NCBI GenBank assembly: GCA_010279815.1
Contig: QEOQ01000226.1
Location: 503,851-518,194, forward strand
DNA from: Brachionus plicatilis
Lineage: Eukaryota > Rotifera > Eurotatoria > Ploima > Brachionidae
Length of the DNA: 14,344 nucleotides
Reading direction: 5' to 3'
Shown here: positions 1-8,905 of the stretch, piece by piece
How the letters are laid out: each line of letters begins with the position of its first letter
How positions within the stretch are numbered: position 1 is the stretch's first letter
Made by a program: the position numbers and the translations under genes
The notes under the pieces: generated by a model
The model's database searches: none
What the model was told of the DNA's origin: nothing
The model's input: only the letters and a program-made list of their open reading frames with translations

Positions 1-1209
1 TTGATTTTCATTTATGCATAGGACCACCTTGTTTTATATTTAATTGTAATAGTTGTCTAAAATATTAGTGATGTAGTCTTAAAACTGTTGAAATTGAGCA
101 AGAACTAAGAATTGAGTAATTTTTCTTTTATTTTTTCATAATTAAAAAATATATTTACATTAAAAATTATATGACGAGGTAAAAATCACATGCTCAAAAA
201 TCATGTATGATTGGTTCAATCACAAACTGATGCTACGCTTAATTAGCTTTAAGAAAAAAATCATTAAATTAACCTATCATAAACAATTAATCTACTAGAA
301 CTAAATAAATTGACATTTTGTTGATTGATTTTAATATTATTTTATTATATTGTAAGAATTTTTTTTGCAACTTGTAGGAACTTTTGCTCGGTACAGATAA
401 CTTATAAATAAAATATTGAAAAATCATATTGGTACATTTTCACACCAAAAATGCTGCTTTCAAAATAAGATATTTTATTTAAAAAATTAATATTGGAATT
501 CAAACTATTTTACTCCGGTTCAAAAGACTGTCTAAAGTTGATGCCTGAATTACTTTTAATAAAATAATTACTTTTTAAATTTTTAATAAATTTTTTCACT
601 TACCTTTTTTTTTTATTTTAAAAAAATAATTTAGGAAAAGTTTTTCCAGAACAGTTCCGAATGGCGAAGCCTTCTTTTCAGTTCTCATGGTTGCAAAATA
701 ATTAAAATAAAATATATATCAAATATATGTGTCCAATTAGAGTAGAAATTATACTGTATTACCTTGTTTAGAATTACATCAATATCTAACTATAATTCAA
801 TTTTTTTAATGCTTATGTAAATTTAAAGCTATATAATTAAAATACTAAAATCAGGACTGAAAAGAAGGCCTTGCAAATTTTTTTAAATTGAAAATATAAA
901 ATAAAAACAAATTTATGAATATCTTGTCTGATATAATCTCTTAGATACTAATGCTTTAATCGCTAAAGATAATAAAAAAATTTTTTTTGCATAAAAAAAA
1001 TAATAGAAAGAATTATGTTTTTATTAATCATCACAATATTAAATTTTAAATGATCATAAATTCACTTAATTTAATTTTTGTGGGATGATTTGCACTCTAC
1101 CCTTTTTTTTTCTAATGATGGGTCACTTACATTTTTAAAATTTTCATTTTCATTCATGATCAGTGCATAAAGTATACTCTTGCAATGCAAAAGAATCAAT
1201 AAAATGTTT
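1..1209. other. AT-rich intergenic stretch without a recognisable gene
   Basis: This stretch is mostly A and T runs with stops in every frame. I see no coding region, tRNA or rRNA. The only clear structure is an inverted repeat of 19 bases (17 matching) at 667-685 and 853-871, built around CCTTCTTTTCAG and its complement. The spacer is 167 bases of ordinary AT-rich sequence. It could be the worn ends of a small mobile element, but I find no target duplication. Confidence 0.6.
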
Positions 1210-1356
1210 CAGTTGTTAAAAAGTCACAAGTCTCAAGTTAAGTCCAAGCCCGGACTTTAAAATTTTGAATATTTTGAAGACATTTATGCTAAAAATGCAA
1301 TTTATAAAAGCAAATTTAAAAAAAAAGTCCGGACTTGGACTTTTTTTTGTGACTTT
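1210..1356. mobile_element. Fragment of a GTC-rich inverted-repeat element (family B)
   Basis: The left arm (about 1210-1257) begins CAGTTGTTAAAAAGTCACAA and is rich in AAGTC motifs, ending near a CCGGACTT block. The right arm (about 1325-1356) reads AGTCCGGACTTGGAC and ends GTGACTTTT, the complement of the left arm. A second copy of the left arm lies at 12741. The right terminus runs directly into the GIY-YIG reading frame, so the element has either inserted into that retroelement or been truncated against it. It is non-coding. Family assignment rests only on resemblance between copies inside this window. Confidence 0.55.
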
Positions 1357-1671
1357 TACATCGGGGAATCGAAAAGATCAGCCAGAAAAAGAATTTTAGA
1401 ACATTTATACGCAATAAAAAAGTTTAGAAAAAATTTAAGAAAATCGCTCTGTAATTATGACAAATGTTCCGAAGTCTCGATTCATTTCAATTTAGATGGT
1501 CAAACTGATCAAGATTTTTCATTTTTAATATTTAAATCAAATATTGATAATGATTCCATAAGAAAATCAACTGAAGCCGATTTAATTAGTTTATTCATCA
1601 AATTTCAAATTCCAATTTTAAATAAAAAAATCCATAAGTTGGATAAAATTAGAACCTTAACCTTTTCTTAA
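1351..1671 (+). pseudogene. GIY-YIG endonuclease domain, C-terminal relic of a Penelope-like retroelement
   Basis: An open frame without a start codon runs to the TAA at 1669-1671. It encodes about 106 residues opening D-F-Y-I-G-E, the second half of a GIY-YIG nuclease signature. An Arg-rich helix with R-I-L-E-H-L (about 1384-1407) follows, matching the catalytic-arginine helix of the family. The segment S-T-E-A-D-L around 1567-1584 carries the glutamate (codon 1573-1575) expected as metal ligand. Then come P-I-L-N and a conserved-looking tail ending L-T-F-S. In Penelope-like elements this nuclease follows the reverse transcriptase and cuts target DNA for retrotransposition. Here the reverse transcriptase and the first GIY half are missing, replaced by the GTC-rich repeat, so the copy is a dead 5'-truncated fragment. 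The hammerhead-like motif downstream supports the Penelope assignment. The domain call is fairly secure, the exact element family less so. Confidence 0.7.
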
Positions 1672-1837
1672 ATTCATTGTATAATTTTAAATTAAATTTA
1701 GTTAATATTTCAAATAATGCAAAAATTTTATAATTTTTGAAAACATGTAATATAATAAGTTTTTTCTAATATTCAAAAAATTTTATTCTTTTTTTTTTTT
1801 TCATAATTAATCAATTAAAAAATAGTAATTCTCGGTC

Positions 1838-1885
1838 ATCTAGATCCTGAAGAAGGCCTATCGGTTGAAACGCGTCGTTTTCTAC
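1838..1885 (+). ncRNA. Hammerhead ribozyme-like motif of a Penelope-like element
   Basis: The conserved core C-U-G-A-A-G-A lies at 1847-1853 and G-A-A-A at 1867-1870. Between them is a short stem II (AGGCC at 1854-1858, loop, GGUU at 1863-1866) that pairs through two C-G pairs plus wobble or bulged positions. After GAA comes ACGCGU-C (1870-1876), a minimal stem III followed by the cleavage-site C at 1876. Stem I can form from UAGA at 1841-1844 with UCUA at 1881-1884 and from C1846 with G1877, around an internal loop. Hammerheads with very short stem III are known in the terminal repeats of Penelope-like elements, and this one sits about 170 bases after the GIY-YIG frame, as expected. Activity is not shown; stem II looks weak. 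Confidence 0.55.
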
Positions 1886-4272
1886 AAAATTGTCTCTTTT
1901 TGTTATTTTATCAATAAATTTTAAATTAAAATTTAAATTGTTTTATTCGAAACAACTCTGCAATTTTTATATTAAGAGTTTTCCGAAAGTCAGAGAGTCA
2001 AAGTTAAATCAAGTCTTAATAAGATTTGAAATTTATTTTCTGTCCCCATTTAATAAAATTGACATGAAAATTTTAAAATTAAAAATTTGTAAAAGTATCT
2101 AAAAATTTAAATTGATTTTAATCTGATTGATTTGTTACTTGAATGCTTTTAGTGTTTAGAGATAGCATTTTAAAGATCGTTTGTTTTCTAATATTCATTG
2201 TTTTAAATAATTTATAATTTACGATTAAATTTCAAAGGAAAAGTTTTTGCTTATTTAAATAAAATTTAATCAATAATCTTTGATTTTTAAACCATCCATT
2301 AAATTAATTGTTATCAATATAAAATTAAAAATGATCTTTTTTGAATCAAATTAATTTTTTTATCACTAAAAATAAAAGTACTTTGTGTTTTCATAGAAAA
2401 TAAAGATAAAAATTTAAACAAATAAAATGATATGCTTTAAATTTAATTATTCGTATATTTAAAATTTACTATTTCTATCTAACTTATAAACTCGAATGAA
2501 AAAATTTCAGTCTTTTATTTGTTATTTTATTAGAAGTAAATTTAGTTATTCATTTTATATTTTAAATACTTAATAAATGTTCCTTGTTTTATTTTAACTA
2601 AATTATGAAGCAAATAGAATAGAGACTGAAAATGAATTTTTTGCAGTAAAAAAATCTCGGTTCAGATCATTACTATTTTAAAAGTTTTAATTTTTATCAG
2701 TTTTTAGTTTTCTTTGTACGTTTATTTATTATTTATTTTAAAGCATTATTTGTTTATAATATTTATCGTTGAATCAATATGGTCAATTAAAACTCAAAAA
2801 AAAAAACTAATTAGAATTTGTCTGACAAATTAATTTTTGAATAAACGCATCAAATTTGTTCTTAAACACACTGAAAAATTCAAATAAACAATTATTCTAT
2901 GAATTTTGTTAATTGTTGTTTAAAATAGTAAAAAACTATTAATTTAAAATAAAAAATATACTCAATAAATAATTGATATACAAAATTTAAATTCTTTATA
3001 TATAAACAATTGAATTTATTATTTATCCAAAAGTTTCATCAGTATTTTAAATAAATCTTAGTATACTAATTTCGTAAATCAAGAATTTATAAACTAAATT
3101 TGATTTATCATTTTTATTATTATTAATTAAATAGTTTGAGGATAACAATCAGGCTGTGAAGAATGGGCACTACCCTTCTTTGAGCCTAACGATTTTATAT
3201 AAAACGAAATTAAATAGAAGTAGATTGCGAGTAAATTGGACAAAAAGAAAAATAAAAATTTATCATTTATATTAAGAAATTTTGTTCAAATAATTGTTTT
3301 AACAATTTCTAATAAACGAAAATATTCAATTTAATTTGAAATATTTAAAAAACATATGAGAAAATTCAAATTATTCTTTTTTTTATTTTTTAAAAAGGAA
3401 TTATAAACTTACAGACAAACTGGTATTAAAGTTAAATACAAAGAAATAATAAAGTAATGGAAAAAAAATTAGATTGTTTCCCTGCCAAATCTATTTACAA
3501 CTGCTTACGTTTACAAACATTAAAATAGCCATCAACTCGTCTTCTAAAATGGTACATTGTCAAAAAAATTCGCCTGAATTCTTAAAAATAAAAATACTGA
3601 AATAATAAAAAGATTTTAAAATTAATAATATCATAAATCAATTAAAAGAAAAGATTTTGAAAAAAAAAAAACAAAAAATTTGATCATATTTACTTTTTTA
3701 TCACTAATTTAACTTCACCTGGATAAATTTAATTATGTATCAGATAAAATAAATTTTAGCGTATGTAACGATTACATTAGGATAAAAATATTTTTATGTT
3801 TAAAAAACTTTTTCTATTAAAAAATAAAAAAAATAAAAATATATTAAAATAATTTTAAAATTTGGCGAAAAAACCTTTTTAACAAAAAAGATACTCCTGA
3901 TTTAAATGAATTTTTTTAAATTCTAATTTTGATTGTTATTAAATTTAATTATTTTGTCAATTTATTTACTAAGAAAAATTACAAGATATTTAAAATCTGA
4001 GAAAAAAAATCGATGACTGAACGTTCATCAATTAATATATAAATTCAATTAAAAAAAAAATAATTAAAAATACTAACAAATATTTTCTTCTTTAAATCTG
4101 AGCTTAAAAATGTGCTTTCATTCTTTTTGCTCAAAAATAAAAAAATAAATGAGCGTTTTAAAGATGTTTTAAAAAAAAAATGTGTTTTTTAGCTTTTGAA
4201 TATGTGATGAAATTATGATTGAGGATACGAAAAATTGAGTGTGCTTGGAAGCGAGACTTTTTTGGATGTATA
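1886..4272. other. Long AT-rich intergenic stretch, no gene seen
   Basis: Short AT-rich open frames occur here, for example one of 70 codons at 1890-2102, but they are low-complexity (Phe, Lys, Leu, Ile, Asn) and show no domain, so I do not call them. A weak AAGTC-bearing patch lies near 1990-2020. A hairpin at 3151-3186 (AGGCT...AGCCT with AAGAA/TTCTT and GGG/CCC) is the most ordered structure and is listed separately. Confidence 0.6.
3151..3186. repeat. GC-richer hairpin in AT-rich DNA
   Basis: AGGCT pairs with AGCCT at the outer ends, AAGAA with TTCTT inside, and GGG with CCC around a short CACTA loop, giving about 13 pairs with small mismatches. Its higher GC content stands out against its surroundings. 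No known RNA family is recognised. It could be a relic of a mobile-element end. Confidence 0.35.
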
Positions 4273-4682
4273 CAGAGTTGGTCAAAAGTCAAACTTTAAA
4301 GTCAGAATCGTTAAAAAAAGTCAAAGTTGACTTAGACTTTGAAATTATTTTGGAATTTTTTATTATACTTTAAAGTCTTGGCCTTTACTTTCATTTTAAT
4401 AATTTAGACTTGAACTAGTCCGCTAAAAAAACTTGCTGGAACGGCAATCCATCTGTCAGGATCATAGTCATATGAGTTTTTGCCGTTCCAGGTAGCTATT
4501 TTAGCGGCCTCCTAAATAAGAGCTCTTCAGAGCGCCGTTTAAAGAAAAAAAATTTAAAAAAAAAGTTTTGACCCTGACTTTATTAAAAAAAATTAAAGTC
4601 AAAAATTTGACTTGACTAGACTTCAAAAAAATAATTTTACAAGTCAAAGTCCAGACTTGACTTTGACTTTTGACCAACTCTG
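4273..4682. mobile_element. hAT-like miniature inverted-repeat element, copy 1 (410 bp)
   Basis: The left end reads CAGAGTTGGTCAAAAGTCAA and the right end is its perfect complement over 21 bases. The C-A-G-A-G start is typical of hAT transposon termini, and a second copy at 8906-9255 has identical ends. Both arms are packed with AAGTC/GACTT motifs. There is no transposase; the 62-codon minus-strand frame at 4501-4689 is just translated repeat. The outside flanks (GATGTATA at left, TATACATA at right) do not form a clean 8-bp direct duplication. Instead they continue the inverted symmetry for about seven bases, so the target was palindromic or the duplication has been lost. The core holds a separate inverted repeat at 4420-4507. 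Confidence 0.75.
4420..4507. repeat. Nested 28-bp inverted repeat inside miniature element copy 1
   Basis: The left arm 4420-4447 begins CCGCTAAAA and ends GGAACGGCAA. The right arm 4480-4507 is its complement with a few mismatches clustered in the middle (roughly 22 of 28 matching). The 32-base spacer is not AT-rich. The arms lack the AAGTC motifs of the surrounding element and are absent from copy 2, so this looks like a separate small element inserted into the larger one, or a lineage-specific core. Confidence 0.6.
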
Positions 4683-4820
4683 TATACATATAATATTTGA
4701 CTTAATGTTATTTTCTTTATTTTTGATTTTTTTTAAGCTTAAAAGGTTTAATTTTTATTTTTTAAATGAAAATTTTTAAATTGCTGATTTAAGTTTTTTT
4801 TAAGTTTAATTTAATTTAAT

Positions 4821-4828
4821 TATATAAG
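4821..4828 (+). promoter_or_regulatory. Possible TATA-like motif upstream of the polyamine oxidase
   Basis: TATATAAG lies about 180 bases before the start codon. In DNA this AT-rich such a match is expected by chance, so it is only a candidate. Confidence 0.15.
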
Positions 4829-4920
4829 TTTTATTGAAACTATCAGACACCAACAGTGAAACATGATTTTTTAAAATACCAATTCAAAATTATATATTCA
4901 TAAATATTTTTTCAAAAAAA

Positions 4921-4928
4921 TTCTTTAG
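4921..4928 (+). promoter_or_regulatory. Possible 3' splice site in the polyamine oxidase 5' leader
   Basis: TTCTTTAG, 75 bases before the ATG, resembles an animal 3' splice acceptor. It could end a 5'-UTR intron or, if the organism is a rotifer, accept a trans-spliced leader. There is no coding evidence either way. Confidence 0.25.
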
Positions 4929-5003
4929 ATTGAAATCTAATCAGAAATTTGGTTATCAAACCAGACGCTAAGAAGCCTTCATTTTTATTTTTCCATTCTA
5001 ACA

Positions 5004-6720
5004 ATGAACTATCAAGTAATAAATGTAAAGAGTTTAATAATCGGAGCCGGAATGGCTGGAGTATCAGCCAGTGTCAATCTTCTAGAAAACAACTACAAAG
5101 ACTTTTTGGTTTTTGAGGCACTGGAGCGAATTGGTGGTCGAATTTGCACTTTTAACACCGACCAAGGCTACCTGGAGCTCGGAGCCCAATGGATTCATGG
5201 TCAGCAAGGAAACCCAATTTATGAAATTGCCCAAAAAAATGACTTGGTTGCGCCAGGATTTGAAAAAATCATTCAAAACCCTGTAGCACCTCGAATTGAT
5301 GAAAAAAATCTGTGTCCTCCAGCCAACAATAAAAGCCTGCTGCAAAGTAACCAGCAAAAAAGAAATTATTTTTATTTTTTTAAAAATTTTCCAAGGTGTT
5401 AATGCCAAAAATGATCGTGATAAAACCCTATTTTTGACTCAAACAGGACATAAAATATCCTATGAATTTGCCAACTCAGTCTACACCACGCTCACCAAGA
5501 TAATACTTAGCGCAGAGTTGTTGAACATAGACCCAAACACAAAAGTTGACAATCGAGTTGGCGATTATTTTTATGATAAATTTTGCGAAATAGTTCGCAA
5601 TGAAATGGGAAAAAATTTGCTTGACCATGATGGCCAAGACTTGAATGACTTTGATCTAAAAAGACTGCTAAATGGACTTTTCATCCAGAGAGCCAGACGA
5701 GAAAACATCAGAAATGGCTGCTACAATATTTTTGATGTTTCACTGAAAAATTTTTCATGCTACAAAGAATTTGCAGGACACTCTTATGTGGAGCTAAAAA
5801 AAGGCTTTACTCCCGTGCTGGACGCACTCATATCCAAGCATAAAAATGACTTTTACTCTCGCCTCTATCTAAGGCACTTTTTGAAAAAAATAATTCTCAG
5901 TCCCGAGCTGTTGGATGCTTCGGACTGCTACAACAGGCCCAGTTTGCATTCCACTTATGCCAAAACAAAGCAAAAAGCAGTTGTTGTGATCTGTGATGCA
6001 AGTAATCCGGAAAAACCGCGCGACTTTGTGGTAGTTTGTGAACATGTTTTGTGCACAATGAGTCTGGGCTACATGAAAGAGAACATAAACAACTTTTTGG
6101 AGCCATTGAGCTTGGTAAGTGAAGCCAAACGACTGGCAGTCAGTCGTCTGGGCTTTGGATGCACCAATAAAATATTTTTGATTTATGAAGCGCCATTCTG
6201 GAACGAGAACACCGATCTACTGAATCTGATTTGGGTGCCAGAGGACTTGGACTTTAGACTGGATAAATTGTGTCATCGTAATGACACAAAAAAAATTTGG
6301 TACGAAGACATGATCAAAATTGAGGTGGTAAACAGCCACCCGAACACGTTAAGTGCGTGGATGGCAGGCAATGTTGAATTTGAGCAGCTTGATGAAAAGA
6401 CCATTGGACAAAGATGCACCGAAAATTTAAGAAGATTTTTTAATGAGCCTAGCATACCAGAGCCCAAGTCGGTGCTAAGAACAAAATGGTTCACAAATAG
6501 GTACTCAAGAGGAACTTATTCACATATGCCCATTGGTTCTAAACCTGAAGACTTTGATGAGATGGCAAGACCGATTCCCAGTGAATCTTACCCAATTGTA
6601 ATGTTTGCTGGCGAAGCTACTGTCCATGATCAATTTTCGAACGTCAATGGGGCTTACTTGTCCGGAATTCGAGAATCGCAGAGAATTTTAAATTTTTCAA
6701 GGAGCAGTCCTCGTTTATAA
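5004..6720 (+). CDS. Flavin-dependent polyamine oxidase, probably peroxisomal N1-acetylpolyamine oxidase type
   Basis: Two exons, 5004-5346 and 5396-6720, join in phase 1 to give 555 residues. The enzyme family oxidises spermine, spermidine or their N1-acetyl forms with FAD and O2, releasing a shorter polyamine, an aldehyde and H2O2. Residues 11-19 form the dinucleotide fold (I-I-G-A-G-M-A-G), with the ribose-binding Glu at 38 in V-F-E-A and G-G-R at 44-46. W-I-H-G at 63-66 holds the conserved active-site His. G-C-T-N-K-I-F around 369-375 carries the Lys (about 373) that contacts the flavin in spermine and acetylpolyamine oxidases. F-A-G-E-A-T near 518-523 and N-G-A-Y-L-S-G-I-R-E close the C-terminal FAD site. 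The protein ends S-P-R-L; -PRL is the peroxisomal signal of mammalian PAOX. Length fits the family (500-555). Base composition is clearly richer in G and C than the flanks. It looks functional. Whether it prefers free or acetylated polyamines cannot be read from sequence; the C-terminus favours the latter. Confidence 0.9.
5347..5395 (+). other. 49-base GT-AG intron in the polyamine oxidase gene
   Basis: The intron starts GTAACC and ends TTTTCCAAG, with a T-rich tract before the acceptor. Removing it joins the N-terminal FAD-binding frame to the large second frame in phase 1 (A plus GT makes a Ser codon). Retaining it gives a stop at 5400-5402 after residue 132. Its small size fits compact invertebrate genomes. 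A one-base frameshift is the alternative, but the clean splice signals and T-rich interior favour an intron. Confidence 0.8.
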
Positions 6721-6769
6721 ATTTGAGAATGTGAAATTCCTTTATTTATAAATGATATCAAGCATAAAA

Positions 6770-6775
6770 AATAAA
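6770..6775 (+). terminator. Polyadenylation signal of the polyamine oxidase gene
   Basis: A canonical AATAAA lies 50 bases after the stop codon in the sense direction, a normal distance for a short 3' UTR. It is a plausible signal, though AATAAA is common in such AT-rich DNA. Confidence 0.5.
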
Positions 6776-7267
6776 TTTTATTCGGGTACGGTTTTAATTA
6801 ATTTAGTTTTAAATTTTTAAAAATAAATTATTAATTAGTATTAGTATTTTTTTTAAAACATTCAATGAGAATAAAAAAGATTTTTATGGGGATTACCACA
6901 TCAAGGAGAAAAATACATCATACAATCATTTTGCAGATTTTTTGTGGGAATAAAATTTTTATTAAATAAAACTTATAGACAATTTAAAAATCTAATATTT
7001 TTATTCTATATTTCATTCAAAGTTTTTTTTTTTAAATTTAACAATTTTTATTTTTTTTAAAGTTTAAAATAAATAAATTAGATATTGGTTTTATATTTTT
7101 TATGCAAAATAATAAGGCCAATTTTTTTTATGAAATCTTTTTAGTTGACATTTGGATTATTGAGTTTAAATTTTTTAAATAAATGTTAAGATTAATCATT
7201 TGAAATATATTTAATCTTAAATAGATGACAGTTTGATCCTTCAAATTAAAAAAAAATCGATTACCAT

Positions 7268-7495
7268 TTATTCTGTTAATGGATAATAATACTGGTTGCC
7301 AAACAAATTTTCGTTCTGGCGAATTACAACCTCAACCAAAACTTTTTTCCTGACCACCGATTTAACGTAATCGGTGATCAGATAATCAAAAATAAAACTG
7401 TATTTTTTGTCCAAATATTTGAAAGAATTTTTAAGGTCTTCGTCTGCAAAAATTTGGTCGGTCATCTTCAAATTATTTGTTGGCTTCTCGACCAT
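7268..7495 (-). CDS. Small unknown open frame inside the inverted-arm element
   Basis: Seventy-five codons read on the minus strand from ATG at 7493-7495 to TAA at 7268-7270. The predicted product is mixed in composition, with charged N-terminal residues, then a hydrophobic/aromatic stretch (Y-S-F-I-F-D-Y-L-I) and V-L-V-E-V-V-I, ending Y-Y-Y-P-L-T-E. It is less low-complexity than most chance frames here, so it may be a fragment of a captured exon. I recognise no family and see no promoter. A palindromic stretch at about 7351-7380 (CACCGATT with AATCGGTG) lies in the frame. It could equally be noncoding. Confidence 0.25.
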   Translation of the reverse strand: MVEKPTNNLKMTDQIFADEDLKNSFKYLDKKYSFIFDYLITDYVKSVVRKKVLVEVVIRQNENLFGNQYYYPLTE

Positions 7496-7844
7496 TATCG
7501 TTAAATATATTGGGATTGTTTTTTTGTATTGTTATAATTATAATAATAATTTTGCCCGCTGATCAACAATTTTGGAACCTCGATGTTTTCGATGATGGTA
7601 AAGGAGAAAAGGAGACAAATAAATTTTTTGTGCAGAAATGCAATAGTTGACTACATAAAAATAAATTTTAATTTTAATTATCACTAATACTGTTTTTTCA
7701 AATTAAATAATGAAACTAATAAAATTTATTTTAATTTTTAATTTTATTTTTTTTAGAAAGTAACATCGCCTAATTTTACAAACAGACCTACAACTTCGAA
7801 GAAATTGCGAATCAAATGAAAAGATATCACCTCGATTAGAAGAA

Positions 7845-8042
7845 AGTTCGGAAAAGTAAACATATTACAGACCAATAAAACAATTGAAGTGATTAATTTT
7901 TTAAGAATTTTAATTATGATTTTAAAATGATTTATAATTCATGTTATAAGTTATAGCATAATATAACTTTAAAAGAATTCTTAAAAATATCTAATTACTT
8001 GAATTGTTTTTTGGCCTGTAATATGTTTTCATCGTCCGAACT
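7845..8042. repeat. Secondary inverted repeat abutting the right arm
   Basis: The left half 7845-7911 begins AGTTCGGA and contains ACATATTACAG, ACAATTGAAGT and TTAAGAATTT. The right half 7971-8042 is its complement with moderate divergence. The spacer is about 59 bases. The right half ends two or three bases before the right arm of the larger element, so the two inverted repeats are contiguous on that side but not on the left. This suggests nested insertion or rearrangement. Confidence 0.65.
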
Positions 8043-8529
8043 TTAAAATATAAAACCAACATCTAATTTATTTATTTTAAACTTTAAAAAAAATAAAAAT
8101 TGTTAAATTTAAAAAAAAAAAACTTTGAATGAAATATAGAATAAAAATATTAGATTTTTAAATTGTCTATAAGTTTTATTTAATAAAAATTTTATTCCCA
8201 CAAAAAATGATTGTATGATGTATTTTTCTCTTTGATGTGGTAAATCCCCGTGAAAACCTTTTTTATTCCCATTGAATGTTTAAAAAAAAATACTAATACT
8301 AATTAATATAAATTAATTTATAACTTAATAATAAAAAGATATCACTAAAAAAACGGGTAATGTGAATTTTAATTAAAAAAATTACAGTTCAAAAAGTAAA
8401 AACGTTATTATTTTTCTCTAATTATACAAAAACGGTCTTGTAAACAATACAATATTGTACAAATTTGTCAGAAGAGTTCTGCAAAAACTCTGCAAATTTC
8501 CTTAAAATGCACACCATCAAAAAAAGTGA

Positions 8530-8742
8530 ATGACAGCAGTCAATCAAAACATTGATTTAAGTTTCTTGCAAGAGGCTAAATGGCCAAAACTTCCTACAGC
8601 TTCCTCTGATGTCGGTAAAAATCATCATAACTGGTTGGCTACAAAGAGAAATTGCTTGAAATTACTTTATCAACGGATTAAGACTTTAGAAAAAAAGTAT
8701 TTATCAGAAGGACATTATCAAGACTTTAAGCACACTTGTTGA
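8530..8742 (+). pseudogene. Decayed unknown coding region, first part
   Basis: A 70-codon frame opens M-T-A-V-N-Q-N-I-D and ends with a stop at 8740-8742. Composition is normal for protein, with Trp, His and Cys used and a Lys/Leu-rich segment that could form a helix. Shifting frame near 8719 gives a continuation through the stop (T-L-S-T-L-V-D-S-L-S-N, then R-R-S-R-K-K-Q) to about 8850, so the stop may come from a one-base indel. I recognise no domain. The region further on (9263-9779) looks like more of the same gene, separated by a possible T-rich intron ending TTTGTTTCAG near 8878 and by miniature element copy 2. Alternatively these are unrelated short genes. Confidence 0.35.
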
Positions 8743-8905
8743 CTCGCTTAGCAATACTACAGACCTTTGTAGACGTTCAAGGAAAAAGCAAGCCAGTTTT
8801 GCTCAAATTATTGTTTTTGTTTTTTTATATACATGTTATTTCAAGTTAGCTTATTAATTGTTAAGTTTTTTGTTTCAGTTGTTAGTTTCAGTTGTTAGTT
8901 ATTAG

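Larger units (their letters stand above)
6820..8320. mobile_element. Composite element with about 280-bp inverted arms
   Basis: The left arm (about 6820-7099) and right arm (about 8045-8320) are inverted copies of each other. Diagnostic blocks include ATACATCATACAATCATTTT and its complement, a TGTGGGAATAAAA block, ACCACATCAA, and the inner end GGTTTTATATTTT. The copies differ by scattered substitutions and a few small indels, for example extra bases near 6937 in the left arm, so the element is not brand new. The outer ends fade into AT-rich DNA and I cannot fix termini or a target duplication. The interior (about 7100-8044) has no recognisable transposase. It holds a 75-codon minus-strand frame at 7268-7495 and a secondary hairpin at 7845-8042. 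It resembles a non-autonomous foldback-type element that may carry captured host DNA. Confidence 0.7.

Noticed and set aside
1890..2102. 70-codon plus-strand open frame
   Set aside because: Low-complexity AT-driven residues (Phe, Lys, Leu, Ile, Asn), no domain, and it overlaps the DNA just after the hammerhead motif.
4273..4682. Tc1/mariner assignment for copy 1 based on flanking TA
   Set aside because: Copy 2 with identical ends has an 8-bp duplication of hAT type, and the flanking TA in copy 1 is part of a longer palindrome.
4501..4689. 62-codon minus-strand open frame
   Set aside because: It is translated miniature-element arm (AAGTC repeats), with no independent coding signal.
5082..5408. 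108-codon minus-strand frame opposite the polyamine oxidase
   Set aside because: Shadow of the sense gene; the sense frame has clear FAD-binding motifs.
6115..6120. GTAAGT, a perfect splice donor, within the polyamine oxidase
   Set aside because: The reading frame continues through it into the conserved L-G-F-G block at the spacing usual for the family, so no intron is needed.
5897..6494. Minus-strand frames of 69 and 73 codons
   Set aside because: Antisense shadows of the polyamine oxidase second exon.
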